Below are positions 36,439 to 45,340 of a DNA stretch of 64,000 nt, piece after piece. This stretch comes from Thermoanaerobaculum sp. (GTDB lineage: Bacteria; Acidobacteriota; Thermoanaerobaculia; Multivoradales; UBA5704). How positions within the stretch are numbered: the first letter of the stretch is position 1; each line of letters opens with the position of its first letter. The notes below the pieces were generated by a model, which was not told the origin of the DNA, ran no database searches, and saw only the letters and a program-made list of their open reading frames with translations. The translations under genes were made by a program, and so were the position numbers. The DNA lies in NCBI GenBank assembly GCA_021154885.1, contig JAJKHS010000041.1:1-64000 (forward strand). Direction: 5' to 3'.

Positions 36439-37184
36439 ACGAAGTCCGCGCCTACTACCATCGCGTCCTCCCGTTCTACGACCTCGAGCTGGCCGACCGC
36501 GGCGACGAGGGGCTGTGGTCGTGGGCGGCCTCCAATCCCAAAGGTTGTCGAGTTTTGGAGCTGGGGGCTGGAACGGGTCGGGCCACGGCCTTCTTCGCCC
36601 GCGTTGCCGCCCGCGTCGTGGCCCTCGAATTGACGCCGGAGATGATCGCCGTGGCCCGCCAGCGGCTCGCCGGAGCTGCCAACGTCGCCTTCGTCGTCGG
36701 AGATATGAGGGAGACCGAGCTGCGAGTCCGCTTCGATCTCGTGGCCGCGGTGGACGATCCGTTCGTCCACCTGACCGGGGACGAAGACCGGGAACGGGCC
36801 TTCGCCACGGCGGCCCGCCACCTCGCACCCGGCGGCCGCTTCCTTCTCGATGCGGCCTGGTTCTCGCCGGACCAGCGCCGGGCGGCCGGCGGCGAGGGAG
36901 GTCTGGTCAAGGAGCACTCCGGCCGCGGCGGCCTGCTGGTCCGCGAGACCTGGCGCTGCGATCCCCGGGCCCGGCTCTGCGCCGCCTTCTTCGAGTACCG
37001 CCGTCAAGGCGAGACGGTCGAGCGGGCGTCGTTCCCCGCCCGCCTCTGGTCGCGCGAAGAGCTGGAGCACCGGGCCCGCACCGCCGGCCTCCAGGTGGCC
37101 CACCTCTGGGGCGACTACGACCGCCGGCCGTGGGAGCGGGGGACGTCGCCACGGATGATCGCGGAGCTGCGGCAGGGCGGGTGA
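36435..37184 (+). CDS. class I SAM-dependent methyltransferase
   Basis: The 249-residue protein has the Rossmann methyltransferase motifs: motif I VLELGAGTGRATAFF, motif II VVALELTPEMIAVARQR, VVGDMRETEL and FDLVAAVDDPFVHL. HLAPGGRFLLDA is the post-IV strand. The acceptor molecule cannot be told from sequence. It overlaps the preceding hydrolase gene by 4 bp and ends before a pair of palindromic repeats. Confidence 0.88.
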   Translation: MNEVRAYYHRVLPFYDLELADRGDEGLWSWAASNPKGCRVLELGAGTGRATAFFARVAARVVALELTPEMIAVARQRLAGAANVAFVVGDMRETELRVRFDLVAAVDDPFVHLTGDEDRERAFATAARHLAPGGRFLLDAAWFSPDQRRAAGGEGGLVKEHSGRGGLLVRETWRCDPRARLCAAFFEYRRQGETVERASFPARLWSREELEHRARTAGLQVAHLWGDYDRRPWERGTSPRMIAELRQGG

Positions 37185-37223
37185 CGGGCTGATCGAACCA
37201 TTATCGCCAGCCGCGCCGGCGAG

Positions 37224-37407
37224 CCCTCATCACCCCGGCCCTCTTCTCCCAGCCTCCCCCCCTTCCGCCGGGAGAAGAGGGAGGGGTTAGTCGAGTTAGT
37301 GTAAAAAGAAGAAGAAGCTTTCTTGGCTTGTTCAACGACTAACCACTCCCCTCTCTCCCGGCCGGCGGGGGGGGAGGCTGGGAGAGAGGGGCTGGGGGAG
37401 TGAGGGC
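37224..37407. repeat. inverted pair of extragenic palindromic repeats
   Basis: Two copies of a REP-like palindrome (CCCTCATCACCCCGGCCC ... CTCTTCTCCC ... GGGAGAAGAGGGAGG) face each other at 37224-37300 and 37331-37407. Both extend into GGTTAGTCG/CGACTAACC. The central bases are AAGAAGAAGCTTTCTT-like. Other copies lie at 59811-59875, 60010-60073 and 60076-60136. The whole could form a large stem ending the hydrolase-methyltransferase transcript. Confidence 0.75.
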
Positions 37408-37472
37408 CCGCCCCGAAGGGGCGCCGGCGGCGAGTCGCCGCGGCTTCACACCCGGCGCTACAATCCGCAGCC

Positions 37473-40136
37473 ATGGAGCTCCTCTCCACCCACGTCGGCG
37501 CCGACTTCGACGCTTTCGCCGCGATGCTCGTGGCGCGCCGATTCCATCCCGAGGCGCGGCTGTTCTTCCCCGGCTCCCGGGAGGGCTCACTGCGGCGGAT
37601 GATCGAGGCGCGAGGAATCGAGATCCCCGAGTTGCGCCAGAAGGACGTGGACCCGGCGGCGCTGACCCGGCTGATCCTCTGCGACATCCGCCAGCGGGAC
37701 CGCATCGGCGTCGTGGCGTCGTGGCTCGCGGCGAACCCGGGGATCGAGGTCTGGGCCTACGACCACCACCCGGCGTCGCCGTCCGACCTCGCCGTGGCTG
37801 GCGGCATCGTCGATCCGTTGGCGGGCTCGACGTCGACACTGCTGGCGGAGGAGCTGCGCCGGCGCGGCCTCGCCGCCACCGCGGAGGAGGCGGACCTCCT
37901 GCTGATGGGGATCTACGAGGACACGGGCTCCCTCACTTACGTCACCACCAGCCCCCGCGACCTTGAGGCCGCAGCCTGGCTGCTGGAGCAGGGCGGGGAC
38001 CTCGCCGCCATCCGCGGCTCCGTCTCGCGCCCCCTCGATCCGGAGCGGCTCGACGTGCTCCACCAGATGACCCAGCGCCTGGAGATGCACCGCATCCGTG
38101 GCCACCGGGTGGGGATCGTGGAGGTGGAGCTGGGGCGCTACGTGGAGGAGCTGGCGCCGCTCGTCTCCCGCTGCCTGGAGATCTTCGAGCTGCCCCTTCT
38201 CTTCGCCCTCTTCGGCGAGGGGGACCGGGTGACCCTCATCGCCCGTGGCACACTGGAGGGCTTCGACTTGGGCGAGACCCTGAAGGAGCTGGGCGGCGGC
38301 GGCGGTCACGCCACGGCGGCTTCGGCGCGTTTCAAGGAGACGACCCTGCTGGAGGTCCGGGAGCGGCTGCTGGAATACCTCCGCCAAGCCCTGCCGCCCG
38401 CGGCCCGCGCCCGGGACCTGATGGTCGCCCCCTTCTACCTGATCCCCGCCGGCACCACGGTCGAGGAGGCCAAGGCGGGGCTCAACGCCCGGCGGATCAA
38501 CGCCGCGCCCGTAGAGCGAGAGGGGCGGGTCGTGGGCACCGTCTCGCGGCAGATCCTCGACGCGGCCCTCCAGCACGGTCTGGGGCCGCGGCCGGTGGAG
38601 ACGGTGATGTCGGCTGAGCTCGAATGGGTGGACCCCGACGCTCCGGCCGACGAGGTGCGCGAGCGGATGCTCAGCCGCCATCCACGCTTCGTGCTGGTGG
38701 GGGACCCCGCGGCCGGCCGCCCTCTGGGGCTCGTCACCCGCATGCAGCTCCTGCGGCATCTGCACGGCCAGCTCGCCGATTTCGAGGAGCGGATCGACCG
38801 CCGCGCCGAGCAGCAGCGGGAGCGGCGGGAGAAGGTCGGCAAGCTCATGGCCCGGCGGCTGCCACCGAATCTCACCTCCCGCATCGAGACCATCGAAGCC
38901 GTCTCCCGGGAGCTGGAGGTGCCGGTCTATCTGGTGGGCGGCTTCGTGCGCGACCTGCTGCTGGAGAGGGAGAACCGCGATCTCGACCTGGTGGTGGAGG
39001 GGGACGGCCTCGCCTTCGCGGAGGTGCTCGCCAAGGCCGTGGGCGGCCGAGTGCGGGTCCACCAGGCCTTTCTCACCGCCGTGGTGGTCGACGCCGAAGG
39101 CTTCCACGTCGACGTCGTGACGGCGCGCAGCGAGTTCTATCGCGCCCCGGCGGCCCTGCCCGAAGTACAGACCTCGGCCCTGCGCCAGGACCTCTTCCGG
39201 CGGGACTTCACCATCAACACCCTGGCCATCCGCCTGGGGCCGGAGCCGGCGCCCGAGCTCATCGACTACTTCGGCGGCCGGCGCGACCTGAAGGACAAGA
39301 CCCTGCGCGTGCTCCACAGCCTGTCGTTCATCGACGATCCCACGCGCATCCTGCGGGCCGTGCGGCTGGAGTTGCGGCTGGGCTTCCGGATCTCGCCCGA
39401 GACGCTCCACCTCGCCCAAGTGGCGCTCGCCGAAGGGGTGTTCGACCGCCTCTCCGGCTCGCGCCTGCGGGACGAGCTGGCCCTGCTGCTGGACGATCCG
39501 GACCTCGCCCTGCGCGGCCTCGACCGCCTCGCCGAGTTGGGCGTGCTGCGCGCCCTCGACCCGCGCATCGATCTCGACGGGACCGCCCGCGAACGTTTCC
39601 GGGCCGCGCGGGCCGCCCACGACTGGTACCGCCTGGAGGGGATCTCCGATCCGCCCGTGGAGGCTTGGCGATTGCTGCTGATGGCCCTGGCCGGGGATTT
39701 CGCGGCGGCCGATCTCGCCCGTCTCGCCGATCGCCTGATGCTGGCGGGGGAGGACCGGCGCCTCCTCACCGGGTTCCCGGCGCGCCTGGCCGCTGCCCGC
39801 GCGACCCTGCGAGAAGGCCTGGCGCCCCACCGCGTGGCGGAGATCCTGGAGCCCCTGAGCGGCGAGGAGCTCCTCCTCCTTATGGCGGAGGGAGACGAGG
39901 CGGTCCGTCTCTGGGTCCGCCGCTACCTGACCGACCTGCGAACCTTGAGCCTCATCCTGCGCGGCGCCGACCTCCTGGCGGCGGGCATCCCGCCCGGACC
40001 GCGGATCGGCGAGGCTCTGCGCGCGACTCTCCGCGCCCGCCTCGACGGCCGGATCGGCGAGGGCGACGAGCTGCGGTACGCTCTGGCTTTCCTGGCCGAC
40101 GAGCCGGCGGCCGTCCTGCGAGAGGAGACCGTTTGA
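37473..40136 (+). CDS. A-adding tRNA nucleotidyltransferase (DHH-CBS-NTase type)
   Basis: The 887-residue multidomain protein begins with a DHH/DHHA1 phosphoesterase module: THVGADFDA at residue 6, AYDHHPAS at about 96 and GGGGGHATAA at about 272. A CBS pair follows (ARDLMVAPFYLIP, VETVMSAELEWV), then a class II nucleotidyltransferase head (VYLVGGFVRDLLL, RDLDLVVEGD, RRDFTINTLAIRL, DPTRILRAVRLELRLGF). The C-terminus is a helical RNA-binding tail. Bacteria with split CCA enzymes use this type to add the final A of the tRNA 3' CCA end. A separate CC-adding enzyme would be expected elsewhere. It starts a four-gene run of tightly packed genes. Confidence 0.9.
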   Translation: MELLSTHVGADFDAFAAMLVARRFHPEARLFFPGSREGSLRRMIEARGIEIPELRQKDVDPAALTRLILCDIRQRDRIGVVASWLAANPGIEVWAYDHHPASPSDLAVAGGIVDPLAGSTSTLLAEELRRRGLAATAEEADLLLMGIYEDTGSLTYVTTSPRDLEAAAWLLEQGGDLAAIRGSVSRPLDPERLDVLHQMTQRLEMHRIRGHRVGIVEVELGRYVEELAPLVSRCLEIFELPLLFALFGEGDRVTLIARGTLEGFDLGETLKELGGGGGHATAASARFKETTLLEVRERLLEYLRQALPPAARARDLMVAPFYLIPAGTTVEEAKAGLNARRINAAPVEREGRVVGTVSRQILDAALQHGLGPRPVETVMSAELEWVDPDAPADEVRERMLSRHPRFVLVGDPAAGRPLGLVTRMQLLRHLHGQLADFEERIDRRAEQQRERREKVGKLMARRLPPNLTSRIETIEAVSRELEVPVYLVGGFVRDLLLERENRDLDLVVEGDGLAFAEVLAKAVGGRVRVHQAFLTAVVVDAEGFHVDVVTARSEFYRAPAALPEVQTSALRQDLFRRDFTINTLAIRLGPEPAPELIDYFGGRRDLKDKTLRVLHSLSFIDDPTRILRAVRLELRLGFRISPETLHLAQVALAEGVFDRLSGSRLRDELALLLDDPDLALRGLDRLAELGVLRALDPRIDLDGTARERFRAARAAHDWYRLEGISDPPVEAWRLLLMALAGDFAAADLARLADRLMLAGEDRRLLTGFPARLAAARATLREGLAPHRVAEILEPLSGEELLLLMAEGDEAVRLWVRRYLTDLRTLSLILRGADLLAAGIPPGPRIGEALRATLRARLDGRIGEGDELRYALAFLADEPAAVLREETV

Positions 40137-40789
40137 AGATCCGAGCGATTTGCATCGCCGCCCTGCTGCTCGCGGCAATTTCCGCCGTGGACGTCCCCGG
40201 CGCCGCGGACGACCGCTCCACCGAGGTCGTCCGCTACGACTGTCTGACCGACACCACCCGGCGCGAGATCACCCTCTTCGGCAACGGCACCGTCCGCGTG
40301 CGGGACGGGCTGATCAAACACGAATGGATGGGCCTCGCCGAGATGGGGCCGGACGAGCTCCAGGGCTTCCTCAACCGCCTGGCCGGGGAGGACCTCTCCG
40401 AGTCCCAGAGCCCGGAGAAGGGGGTCGAGGGCAACTGGGTGGAGCGCTGCGAGCTGCGGCTGCAGCTTCCGGGCAAGCCGCTCAAAACCTTTCATTTCGG
40501 GCATTACGATCCGCTGGGCCTCAACCTCTCGCGAGTGGTGCACATCGCCGAGGAGCTGGGGGAGAAGGTGCAATTGGTGAAGGACGCCGACGCGCTGCCC
40601 GCCGATTACGTTCCGGAGATCGGAGACGTGCTGAAACGGGTGGGCGACGGCGCGCTCTTCCGCATCGTGGCCTTCACCTCGGACAAGAAGGGGATCGAGC
40701 TGCAGGGGATCGACCTGCCGCTCGAGGTTTACATCCCGAAGGATCAGGTGCGGCAGCAGTTCACCTTCCTGGTGTCGAAGGGATGGTGA
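40133..40789 (+). CDS. secreted hypothetical protein
   Basis: The 218-residue protein starts at TTG 40133, overlapping the stop of the nucleotidyltransferase gene (TTGA) with AGGAG upstream. A signal peptide (LKIRAICIAALLLAAISAVD) leads to a beta-rich domain (VVRYDCLTDTTRREITLFGN, FGHYDPLGLNLSRVVHIAEE). A C-terminal segment (IGDVLKRVGDGALFRIVAFT) resembles a small beta barrel. The family is not recognised. It overlaps rsmD by 7 bp. Confidence 0.7.
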   Translation: MKIRAICIAALLLAAISAVDVPGAADDRSTEVVRYDCLTDTTRREITLFGNGTVRVRDGLIKHEWMGLAEMGPDELQGFLNRLAGEDLSESQSPEKGVEGNWVERCELRLQLPGKPLKTFHFGHYDPLGLNLSRVVHIAEELGEKVQLVKDADALPADYVPEIGDVLKRVGDGALFRIVAFTSDKKGIELQGIDLPLEVYIPKDQVRQQFTFLVSKGW

Positions 40790-41343
40790 GGCCGGGGGTG
40801 CGGATCACGGGTGGCGACTTCCGTGGCCGCGCGCTCGCCGTCCCCCCGGGCGCGCGGCCCACGGAAGGGCGGGTGCGCGAGGCCCTGTTCTCCATCTGGC
40901 GCGAGCGTCTGGAAGGCGCCCGCGTCCTCGACCTCTTCGCCGGCAGCGGCGCCGTGGGTCTGGAGGCCCTGAGCCGGGGAGCCCTCTCCGCCCTCGCCGT
41001 GGACGCCGGTCTGCGGGCCGTGAAGACCCTGGAATCCAACGCCGAGCGCCTGGGAGAACGCCTCCTGGAGATCCGGCGGCTGAACCTCCCCGCCGGCCTC
41101 GCCCGGCTGGTGGAGGAGGGAGCCGGGACCTTCGACCTGGTCTACGCCGATCCGCCGTACAACTTCGCCCCCTACCCTGAGCTCCTCCTGGCGGTCGCCC
41201 CTCTCCTCGCCCCGGATGGAGAGATCGCTGCGGAGCACTCCGCCCGCCGGGAGCTGCCCGTCGAAGTGGGTCCCCTGACGCGGGTGGACGTGCGGCGGTA
41301 CGGGGAGAGCGCGATCAGCTTTTACCGGCTGGGGTCGGGGTAG
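40783..41343 (+). CDS. rsmD: 16S rRNA (guanine(966)-N(2))-methyltransferase
   Basis: The 186-residue protein matches RsmD along its length. It has RITGGDFRGRALAVPPG, then RPTEGRVREALFSIW, motif I VLDLFAGSGAVGLEALSRG, and the catalytic D-P-P-Y in FDLVYADPPYNFAPY. The enzyme methylates G966 of 16S rRNA during 30S assembly. ATG 40783 overlaps the upstream gene. A GTG at 40798 is an alternative closer to the usual family start. Confidence 0.9.
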   Translation: MVRPGVRITGGDFRGRALAVPPGARPTEGRVREALFSIWRERLEGARVLDLFAGSGAVGLEALSRGALSALAVDAGLRAVKTLESNAERLGERLLEIRRLNLPAGLARLVEEGAGTFDLVYADPPYNFAPYPELLLAVAPLLAPDGEIAAEHSARRELPVEVGPLTRVDVRRYGESAISFYRLGSG

Positions 41344-41353
41344 AATCCCTGTC

Positions 41354-42100
41354 ATGCGGGTCGCTGCAATCTACGACATTCACGGCAACCTTCCCGCGCT
41401 CGAGGCCGTGCTCCGGGAGATTCGTCAGGCCGGAGTAGACCGGATCGTGGTCGGGGGCGATGTGCTTCCGGGGCCGATGCCGCGAGAAACGATCGCGCGT
41501 TTGCTGGACCTTGACATCCCCGTCCAGCTCATCCAGGGGAATGGCGACCGTGCGGTGCTGGAAGCGATGGCGGGCACGGAGACAGGTGCCCTCCCGGAAC
41601 AGGCGCGCGAGGCCGTGCACTGGGTGGCGCGGCAGCTTGATCCTGGGCAGGAGCGGCTGCTGGCGAGTTGGCCCAAGACGCTTCAAGTCACGATTCCCGG
41701 GTTGGGAGAGGTGCTGTTCTGCCATGCGACGCCGCGCAATGACACGGAGGTGTTTACCCGCCTCACGCCGGAAGACCGCCTCCTGCCGGTCTTTGAAGGA
41801 GTCAAGGCGTCCGTGGTCGTCTGCGGTCACACCCACATGCAATTCGATCGAATGATCGGAAGAATTCGAGTCGTGAACGCCGGCAGCGTGGGAATGCCCT
41901 TCGGAGAACCCGGCGCCGATTGGCTCCTGCTTGGCCCCAACTTTCAGTTGCGGCATACTCCCTACGATCTCCATGGAGCTGCCGAGCGCATTCGAGCCAC
42001 GAGCTATCCGCAGGCTCAGGAGTTTGCAGATCGGGAGGTCCTGCAACCCCGGTCTGAGAAAGAGATGCTCGAGCTGTTTGCCAAAGCCGAATTGAGATAG
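41354..42100 (+). CDS. metallophosphoesterase (YfcE/MJ0936-like)
   Basis: The 248-residue protein has the calcineurin-like metal motifs: IYDIHGNLPALEAVL (D-x-H), VVGGDVLPGP (GD), QGNGDRAVLE (GN-D), CHATPRNDTE and VCGHTHMQFDR (GH-x-H). RVVNAGSVGMP closes the core. Such phosphodiesterases use two metal ions; the substrate is unknown. It begins 10 bp after rsmD and is probably the last gene of the run that starts at 37473. Confidence 0.88.
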   Translation: MRVAAIYDIHGNLPALEAVLREIRQAGVDRIVVGGDVLPGPMPRETIARLLDLDIPVQLIQGNGDRAVLEAMAGTETGALPEQAREAVHWVARQLDPGQERLLASWPKTLQVTIPGLGEVLFCHATPRNDTEVFTRLTPEDRLLPVFEGVKASVVVCGHTHMQFDRMIGRIRVVNAGSVGMPFGEPGADWLLLGPNFQLRHTPYDLHGAAERIRATSYPQAQEFADREVLQPRSEKEMLELFAKAELR

Positions 42101-42236
42101 CGATCTCACTCCTTTTGCTACGGACGAGTTGCTTGAGGCCCGAAGGGCCGCCCTTCTGCGGGGCGCGCCGGCGGCTGATCGCCGGGCGCCCTCTGACGGA
42201 TCGCTCCGGGTGCTTCCTGGAGCGCGCGCTAGGCGT

Positions 42237-42279
42237 TGACCTTGAAAATCGAAAGGGAGGTGTTAGAATTTCAAGGTCA
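42237..42279 (+). promoter_or_regulatory. leaderless promoter overlaid by an 11-bp inverted repeat
   Basis: TTGAAA (42242-42247) and TAGAAT (42264-42269) are 16 bp apart, and the start codon follows 9 bp after the -10, so the mRNA probably begins at or near the ATG. TGACCTTGAAA (42237-42247) and TTTCAAGGTCA (42269-42279) are perfect inverted arms with centres 32 bp apart, about three helical turns, bracketing the promoter. Confidence 0.55.
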
Positions 42280-43448
42280 TGACGTGGCTCATCGAACGGA
42301 CCAGACACCGGGAGAAGCTCCAGGGACTTCTCGAGCGGCATCCGGTGGTCGGCATCCTGGGGGCCCGCCAAGTCGGCAAGACGACCCTCGCGCGCCAACT
42401 GGAAGCCCGCTACGATGGCCCCGTCTCCTCCTTCGATCTCGAGGATCCCACGGACCTGGCCCGGCTGGCCGAGCCGATGCTGGCCCTGCGCGATCTCCGG
42501 GGCCTGATCGTCATCGACGAAGTGCAGCGCCGGCCCGACCTCTTTCCGGTCCTGCGCGTCCTGGCGGATCGGCTGGAACGGACCGCTCGTTTCCTGATCC
42601 TGGGAAGCGCCTCCCCGGAGCTCCTGCAGCAGACCTCCGAATCCCTGGCCGGCCGCATCTTCTACCACGAGTTGGGGGGCTTCGATCTCGACGAAGTGGG
42701 AGTCGCCGCCGGCGAACGGCTCTGGCTGCGGGGCGGTTTTCCACGCTCCTTCCTGGCCGCGACCGACGGTGACAGCGCCGAATGGCGGCGCGGCTTCATC
42801 CGCACCTTCCTCGAACGGGATCTCCCCGGGCTCGGAATCCAGGTCCCTGCCGAGACGCTTCGCCGCTTCTGGACCATGATCGCTCATTATCACGGCCAAG
42901 TGTGGAACGGGGCAGAGCTGGCCCGCGCCTTCGGAGTCTCCGGGGTTACCGTCCGGCGCTACCTGGACCTGCTCACCTCGGCCCTGGTGCTGCGTCAGCT
43001 TCCTCCCTGGTTCGAGAACCTTGGCAAGCGACAGGTCAAGGCGCCCAAAGTCTACGTGACGGACAGCGGCTTGCTGCATACCCTTCTTGGCCTGGAGGGC
43101 CGGGAGGACGTGGAAGGGCATCCGAAGGTCGGCGCGTCCTGGGAAGGCTTCATCCTGCGCGAGGTGGTGGAGCGGTTGGGGGCGCGCCCCGAGGAGGTCT
43201 TCTTCTGGGCGACGCACGCCGGGGCGGAGCTCGACCTCCTGGTCGTACGGGGCAACCGGCGTCTCGGCTTCGAGATGAAGCGCACAGCGGCGCCGCGGAT
43301 CACTCCCTCGATCCGCACGGCGCTCGAGGATCTCCGGCTGGAACGGGTGGACGTGGTCTACCCGGGCGAGCGCACCTTCCCCCTGGCCGAACGCGTCCGC
43401 GCCCTGGCTCTGCCACGGCTTTACGAGGATCTCGCGCCGTTGGGTTGA
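42279..43448 (+). CDS. AAA+ ATPase with DUF4143 C-terminal domain
   Basis: The 389-residue protein has Walker A LGARQVGKTTLARQL, Walker B LIVIDEVQRRPDLFP and sensor region LILGSASPELL, then the SLAGRIFYHELGGF motif typical of this family. A winged helix follows (GAELARAFGVSGVTVRRYLD). The DUF4143 nuclease-like domain has FENLGKRQVKAPKVYVTDSG, ASWEGFILREVV and GAELDLLVV. The family is widespread in accessory regions with unknown biological role. Related copies are at 43838 (broken) and 61882. Confidence 0.9.
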   Translation: MTWLIERTRHREKLQGLLERHPVVGILGARQVGKTTLARQLEARYDGPVSSFDLEDPTDLARLAEPMLALRDLRGLIVIDEVQRRPDLFPVLRVLADRLERTARFLILGSASPELLQQTSESLAGRIFYHELGGFDLDEVGVAAGERLWLRGGFPRSFLAATDGDSAEWRRGFIRTFLERDLPGLGIQVPAETLRRFWTMIAHYHGQVWNGAELARAFGVSGVTVRRYLDLLTSALVLRQLPPWFENLGKRQVKAPKVYVTDSGLLHTLLGLEGREDVEGHPKVGASWEGFILREVVERLGARPEEVFFWATHAGAELDLLVVRGNRRLGFEMKRTAAPRITPSIRTALEDLRLERVDVVYPGERTFPLAERVRALALPRLYEDLAPLG

Positions 43449-43482
43449 GGCGGTCAGCGGTGATGGGGGAGGACGACGAGCC

Positions 43483-43830
43483 ATGGTCATTGAGTTGACC
43501 GAACAGCAGCAGCGAGCCCTCGATTCGGCTGGATCGACGCCTCCCCAGGTCGTGGACCCTCGTACGGAGGCAGAGTACGTCTTGATTCCAGCCGCTGAGT
43601 ACGAAAGCGTTCGCGAGATTATCGAGGATGAGCGGCAACAGAAAGCGATCCGATCTGTAGCTTTCAAGAACGCTGTGGGACGTATGAACGAAGAGCCAAA
43701 GGACGTAGACCGTCGGAAGGGAGGGACTGAGCGCGGCGTCGACAGACAAATCCGAGGCGTACGACGCGACGGCAGGGTAGGCTTGAACCCGCTCAGCATC
43801 CTGAGTAAAATTACTCAGCGTACTGAGTAA
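43483..43830 (+). CDS. antitoxin-like protein, 3' end probably aberrant
   Basis: The 115-residue protein begins MVIELTEQQQRALDSAGSTP, then QVVDPRTEAEYVLIPAAEYE. This pattern is seen in small Phd-like antitoxins that sit before PIN or MazF-type toxins. From about residue 68 (EEPKDVDRRKGG) the sequence loses that character, and the last residues are encoded by the operator-like palindromes at 43801-43830. The toxin partner appears to have been lost by rearrangement. Confidence 0.55.
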   Translation: MVIELTEQQQRALDSAGSTPPQVVDPRTEAEYVLIPAAEYESVREIIEDERQQKAIRSVAFKNAVGRMNEEPKDVDRRKGGTERGVDRQIRGVRRDGRVGLNPLSILSKITQRTE

Positions 43831-43831
43831 T
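43801..43831 (+). promoter_or_regulatory. triple half-site operator just before a DUF4143 gene
   Basis: CTGAGTAA (43801-43808), its complement TTACTCAG (43811-43818) and CTGAGTAA again (43823-43830) form two overlapping palindromes with centres 10 and 12 bp apart. The last copy overlaps a -10-like AGTAAT that lies 6 bp before ATG 43838. The layout suggests tight autoregulation of the following gene. Confidence 0.55.
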
Positions 43832-43837
43832 CCGTCG

Positions 43838-44674
43838 ATGGACTTCATACGGCCCCAAGCCGCCGTTCTCGCCCGCCGCCTTGAGGAGCCGCGCCGGTTC
43901 ATCCAGGCCGTGGCCGGCCCGCGGCAGGTCGGGAAGACCACTCTCGTCGGGCAGGTCACCCAAGCCTCCGGTCTCCCTACGCGCTATGCGAGCGCCGATG
44001 GGCCTACCTTGCGCGAGACGTCATGGGTCGAGCAGCAGTGGGAGGCGGCCCGCCTGGAGGCTCAGGACGCTGACCGGCGCGGGGCGGTGATCGTCCTCGA
44101 CGAAATCCAGAAGATCCGCGGCTGGTCCGAGTCCGTGAAACGCTTGTGGGATGAAGACACGCGGAACCGGCTACCCCTCAAGGTCATCCTGCTCGGCTCG
44201 GCGCCGCTGCTGGTCCAGGACGGGCTGACGGAATCGCTGGCCGGCCGTTTCGAGATCCTGCGCATCCTGCACTGCACAAGCCGTACGCCAGCGTGGATCA
44301 AGCCCCAAGCTCCAAGTGCTGAACACGGCTCTGATGACGGCCCAGTTGGGGCTTACGCCGAGGGAAGCCCGCGCTGACCGCGGGCTGTGGGGGCGGCTTG
44401 TGGAGTCGGCGGTCGGGGCGCACCTGGCCAACGCCGCGGCGGCCGGCGAGTGCGAGTTGTTCTACTGGCGCGAGCGCAATCGCGAGGTGGACTTCGTGGC
44501 CCCGGGCGCTGGCTGACAGCCTTCGAGGTCAAGAGCGGGCGCACCCCTGCGCGCTTCCCGGGATGGCGGCCTTCAGCGCGGTGTTCACCACAGCGCAAGC
44601 TGCTCGTAGGCGGCGACGGAATCCCGGTCGAGGAGTTTCTGAGCCGGCCGGTGGGTCACTGGGTCAAGGGATGA
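43838..44674 (+). pseudogene. AAA+/DUF4143 ATPase, broken copy
   Basis: The N-terminal ATPase is intact: AGPRQVGKTTLVGQV, AVIVLDEIQKIRGW, VILLGSAPLL and LTESLAGRFEILRI. Near 44262-44280 about 100 residues are missing and the frame changes. The DUF4143 part resumes as RGSSPKLQVLNTALMTAQLG, GRLVESAVGAHLAN and YWRERNREVDFV. A second frameshift near 44510 leads into TAFEVKSG and the tail PVGHWVKG. Three lesions show that the gene is dead, though its promoter and operator look intact. Confidence 0.85.
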
Positions 44675-44700
44675 GGACGGCGAGCGTGCGGGAGGTCCGC

Positions 44701-45246
44701 CGTTGTCTGCGGACGACGGCTCGCCGTATCCATCCAACGGTCGTCGTAAGCATCGGCGGGCCATCGTATGGATCCAACGGCTCGTCGTATGGATCCAACG
44801 GCCTTTGTAAGGATACGGTGAGCCGTCGGATCGAGACAACGGCCGTTATAGGGATACGACGCCTTGTCGTATGGATACGACGGGCCATCGTAAGCATCGG
44901 CGAGCCGTTGTATGCATCCAACGGCTCGTCGTAACCATACGACGGTCCGTCGTATGGAACGGCGGGCTGTCGTATCGATCCGACGGCGCGTTGGAAGCAT
45001 CGGCGGGCCGTCGTAAAGATACGACGCCTCATTGCATGGATACGACGCCCCGTTGGATCGAGAAAACGGCCGTTGTAAGGATACGATGGCCCGTTGTAAG
45101 GATACGGCGCTCCGTCGTATGGAGATGACGGTCCGTCGTAGCGAGCGGCAAGCCGCCGTATCGATCCAACGGCAAGTTGGAAGGATGCGACGGCCCGTGG
45201 TATGGATGGGACGACCCGTTGCGTGGCTACGATGGCTCGTCGTCTG
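44701..45246. repeat. degenerate 20-21-bp tandem repeat array (about 25 units)
   Basis: Units such as CGTATGGATCCAACGGCTCGT and CGTAAGCATCGGCGGGCCAT follow one another without spacers from the end of the broken ATPase to the terminator at 45289. The conserved skeleton is CGT-A-x-x-x-AT-C/A-x-A/G-CGG-x-C-CGT. No unit contains stops in most frames, so long meaningless reading frames exist on both strands. No similar array is known to me. Confidence 0.8.
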
Positions 45247-45288
45247 GGGAGCTGAGGCAACGTCTCGATCCGTCCGGCTCGGGGCGGC

Positions 45289-45318
45289 AAAAAAGGGGGC
45301 GTGCCGGAGCACGCCCCC
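45289..45318 (-). terminator. Rho-independent terminator
   Basis: GGGGGCGTGC and GCACGCCCCC form a perfect 10-bp stem with a four-base loop, and six T follow on the minus strand. It lies 22 bp after the stop of the 45341-45769 gene and marks the edge of the repeat array. Confidence 0.85.
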
Positions 45319-45340
45319 GAGGCAGATCAGAATTGCAGGG

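Noticed and set aside
42101-42236. Hairpin-rich gap as a terminator or integron site
   Set aside because: Several GC-rich arms exist but no T run follows and no core boxes match, so nothing specific can be called.
44690-45312. Long reading frames on both strands in the 20-21-bp array
   Set aside because: They arise because the unit lacks stop codons. Mixed 20- and 21-bp units break any constant frame, and no start or ribosome site is convincing.
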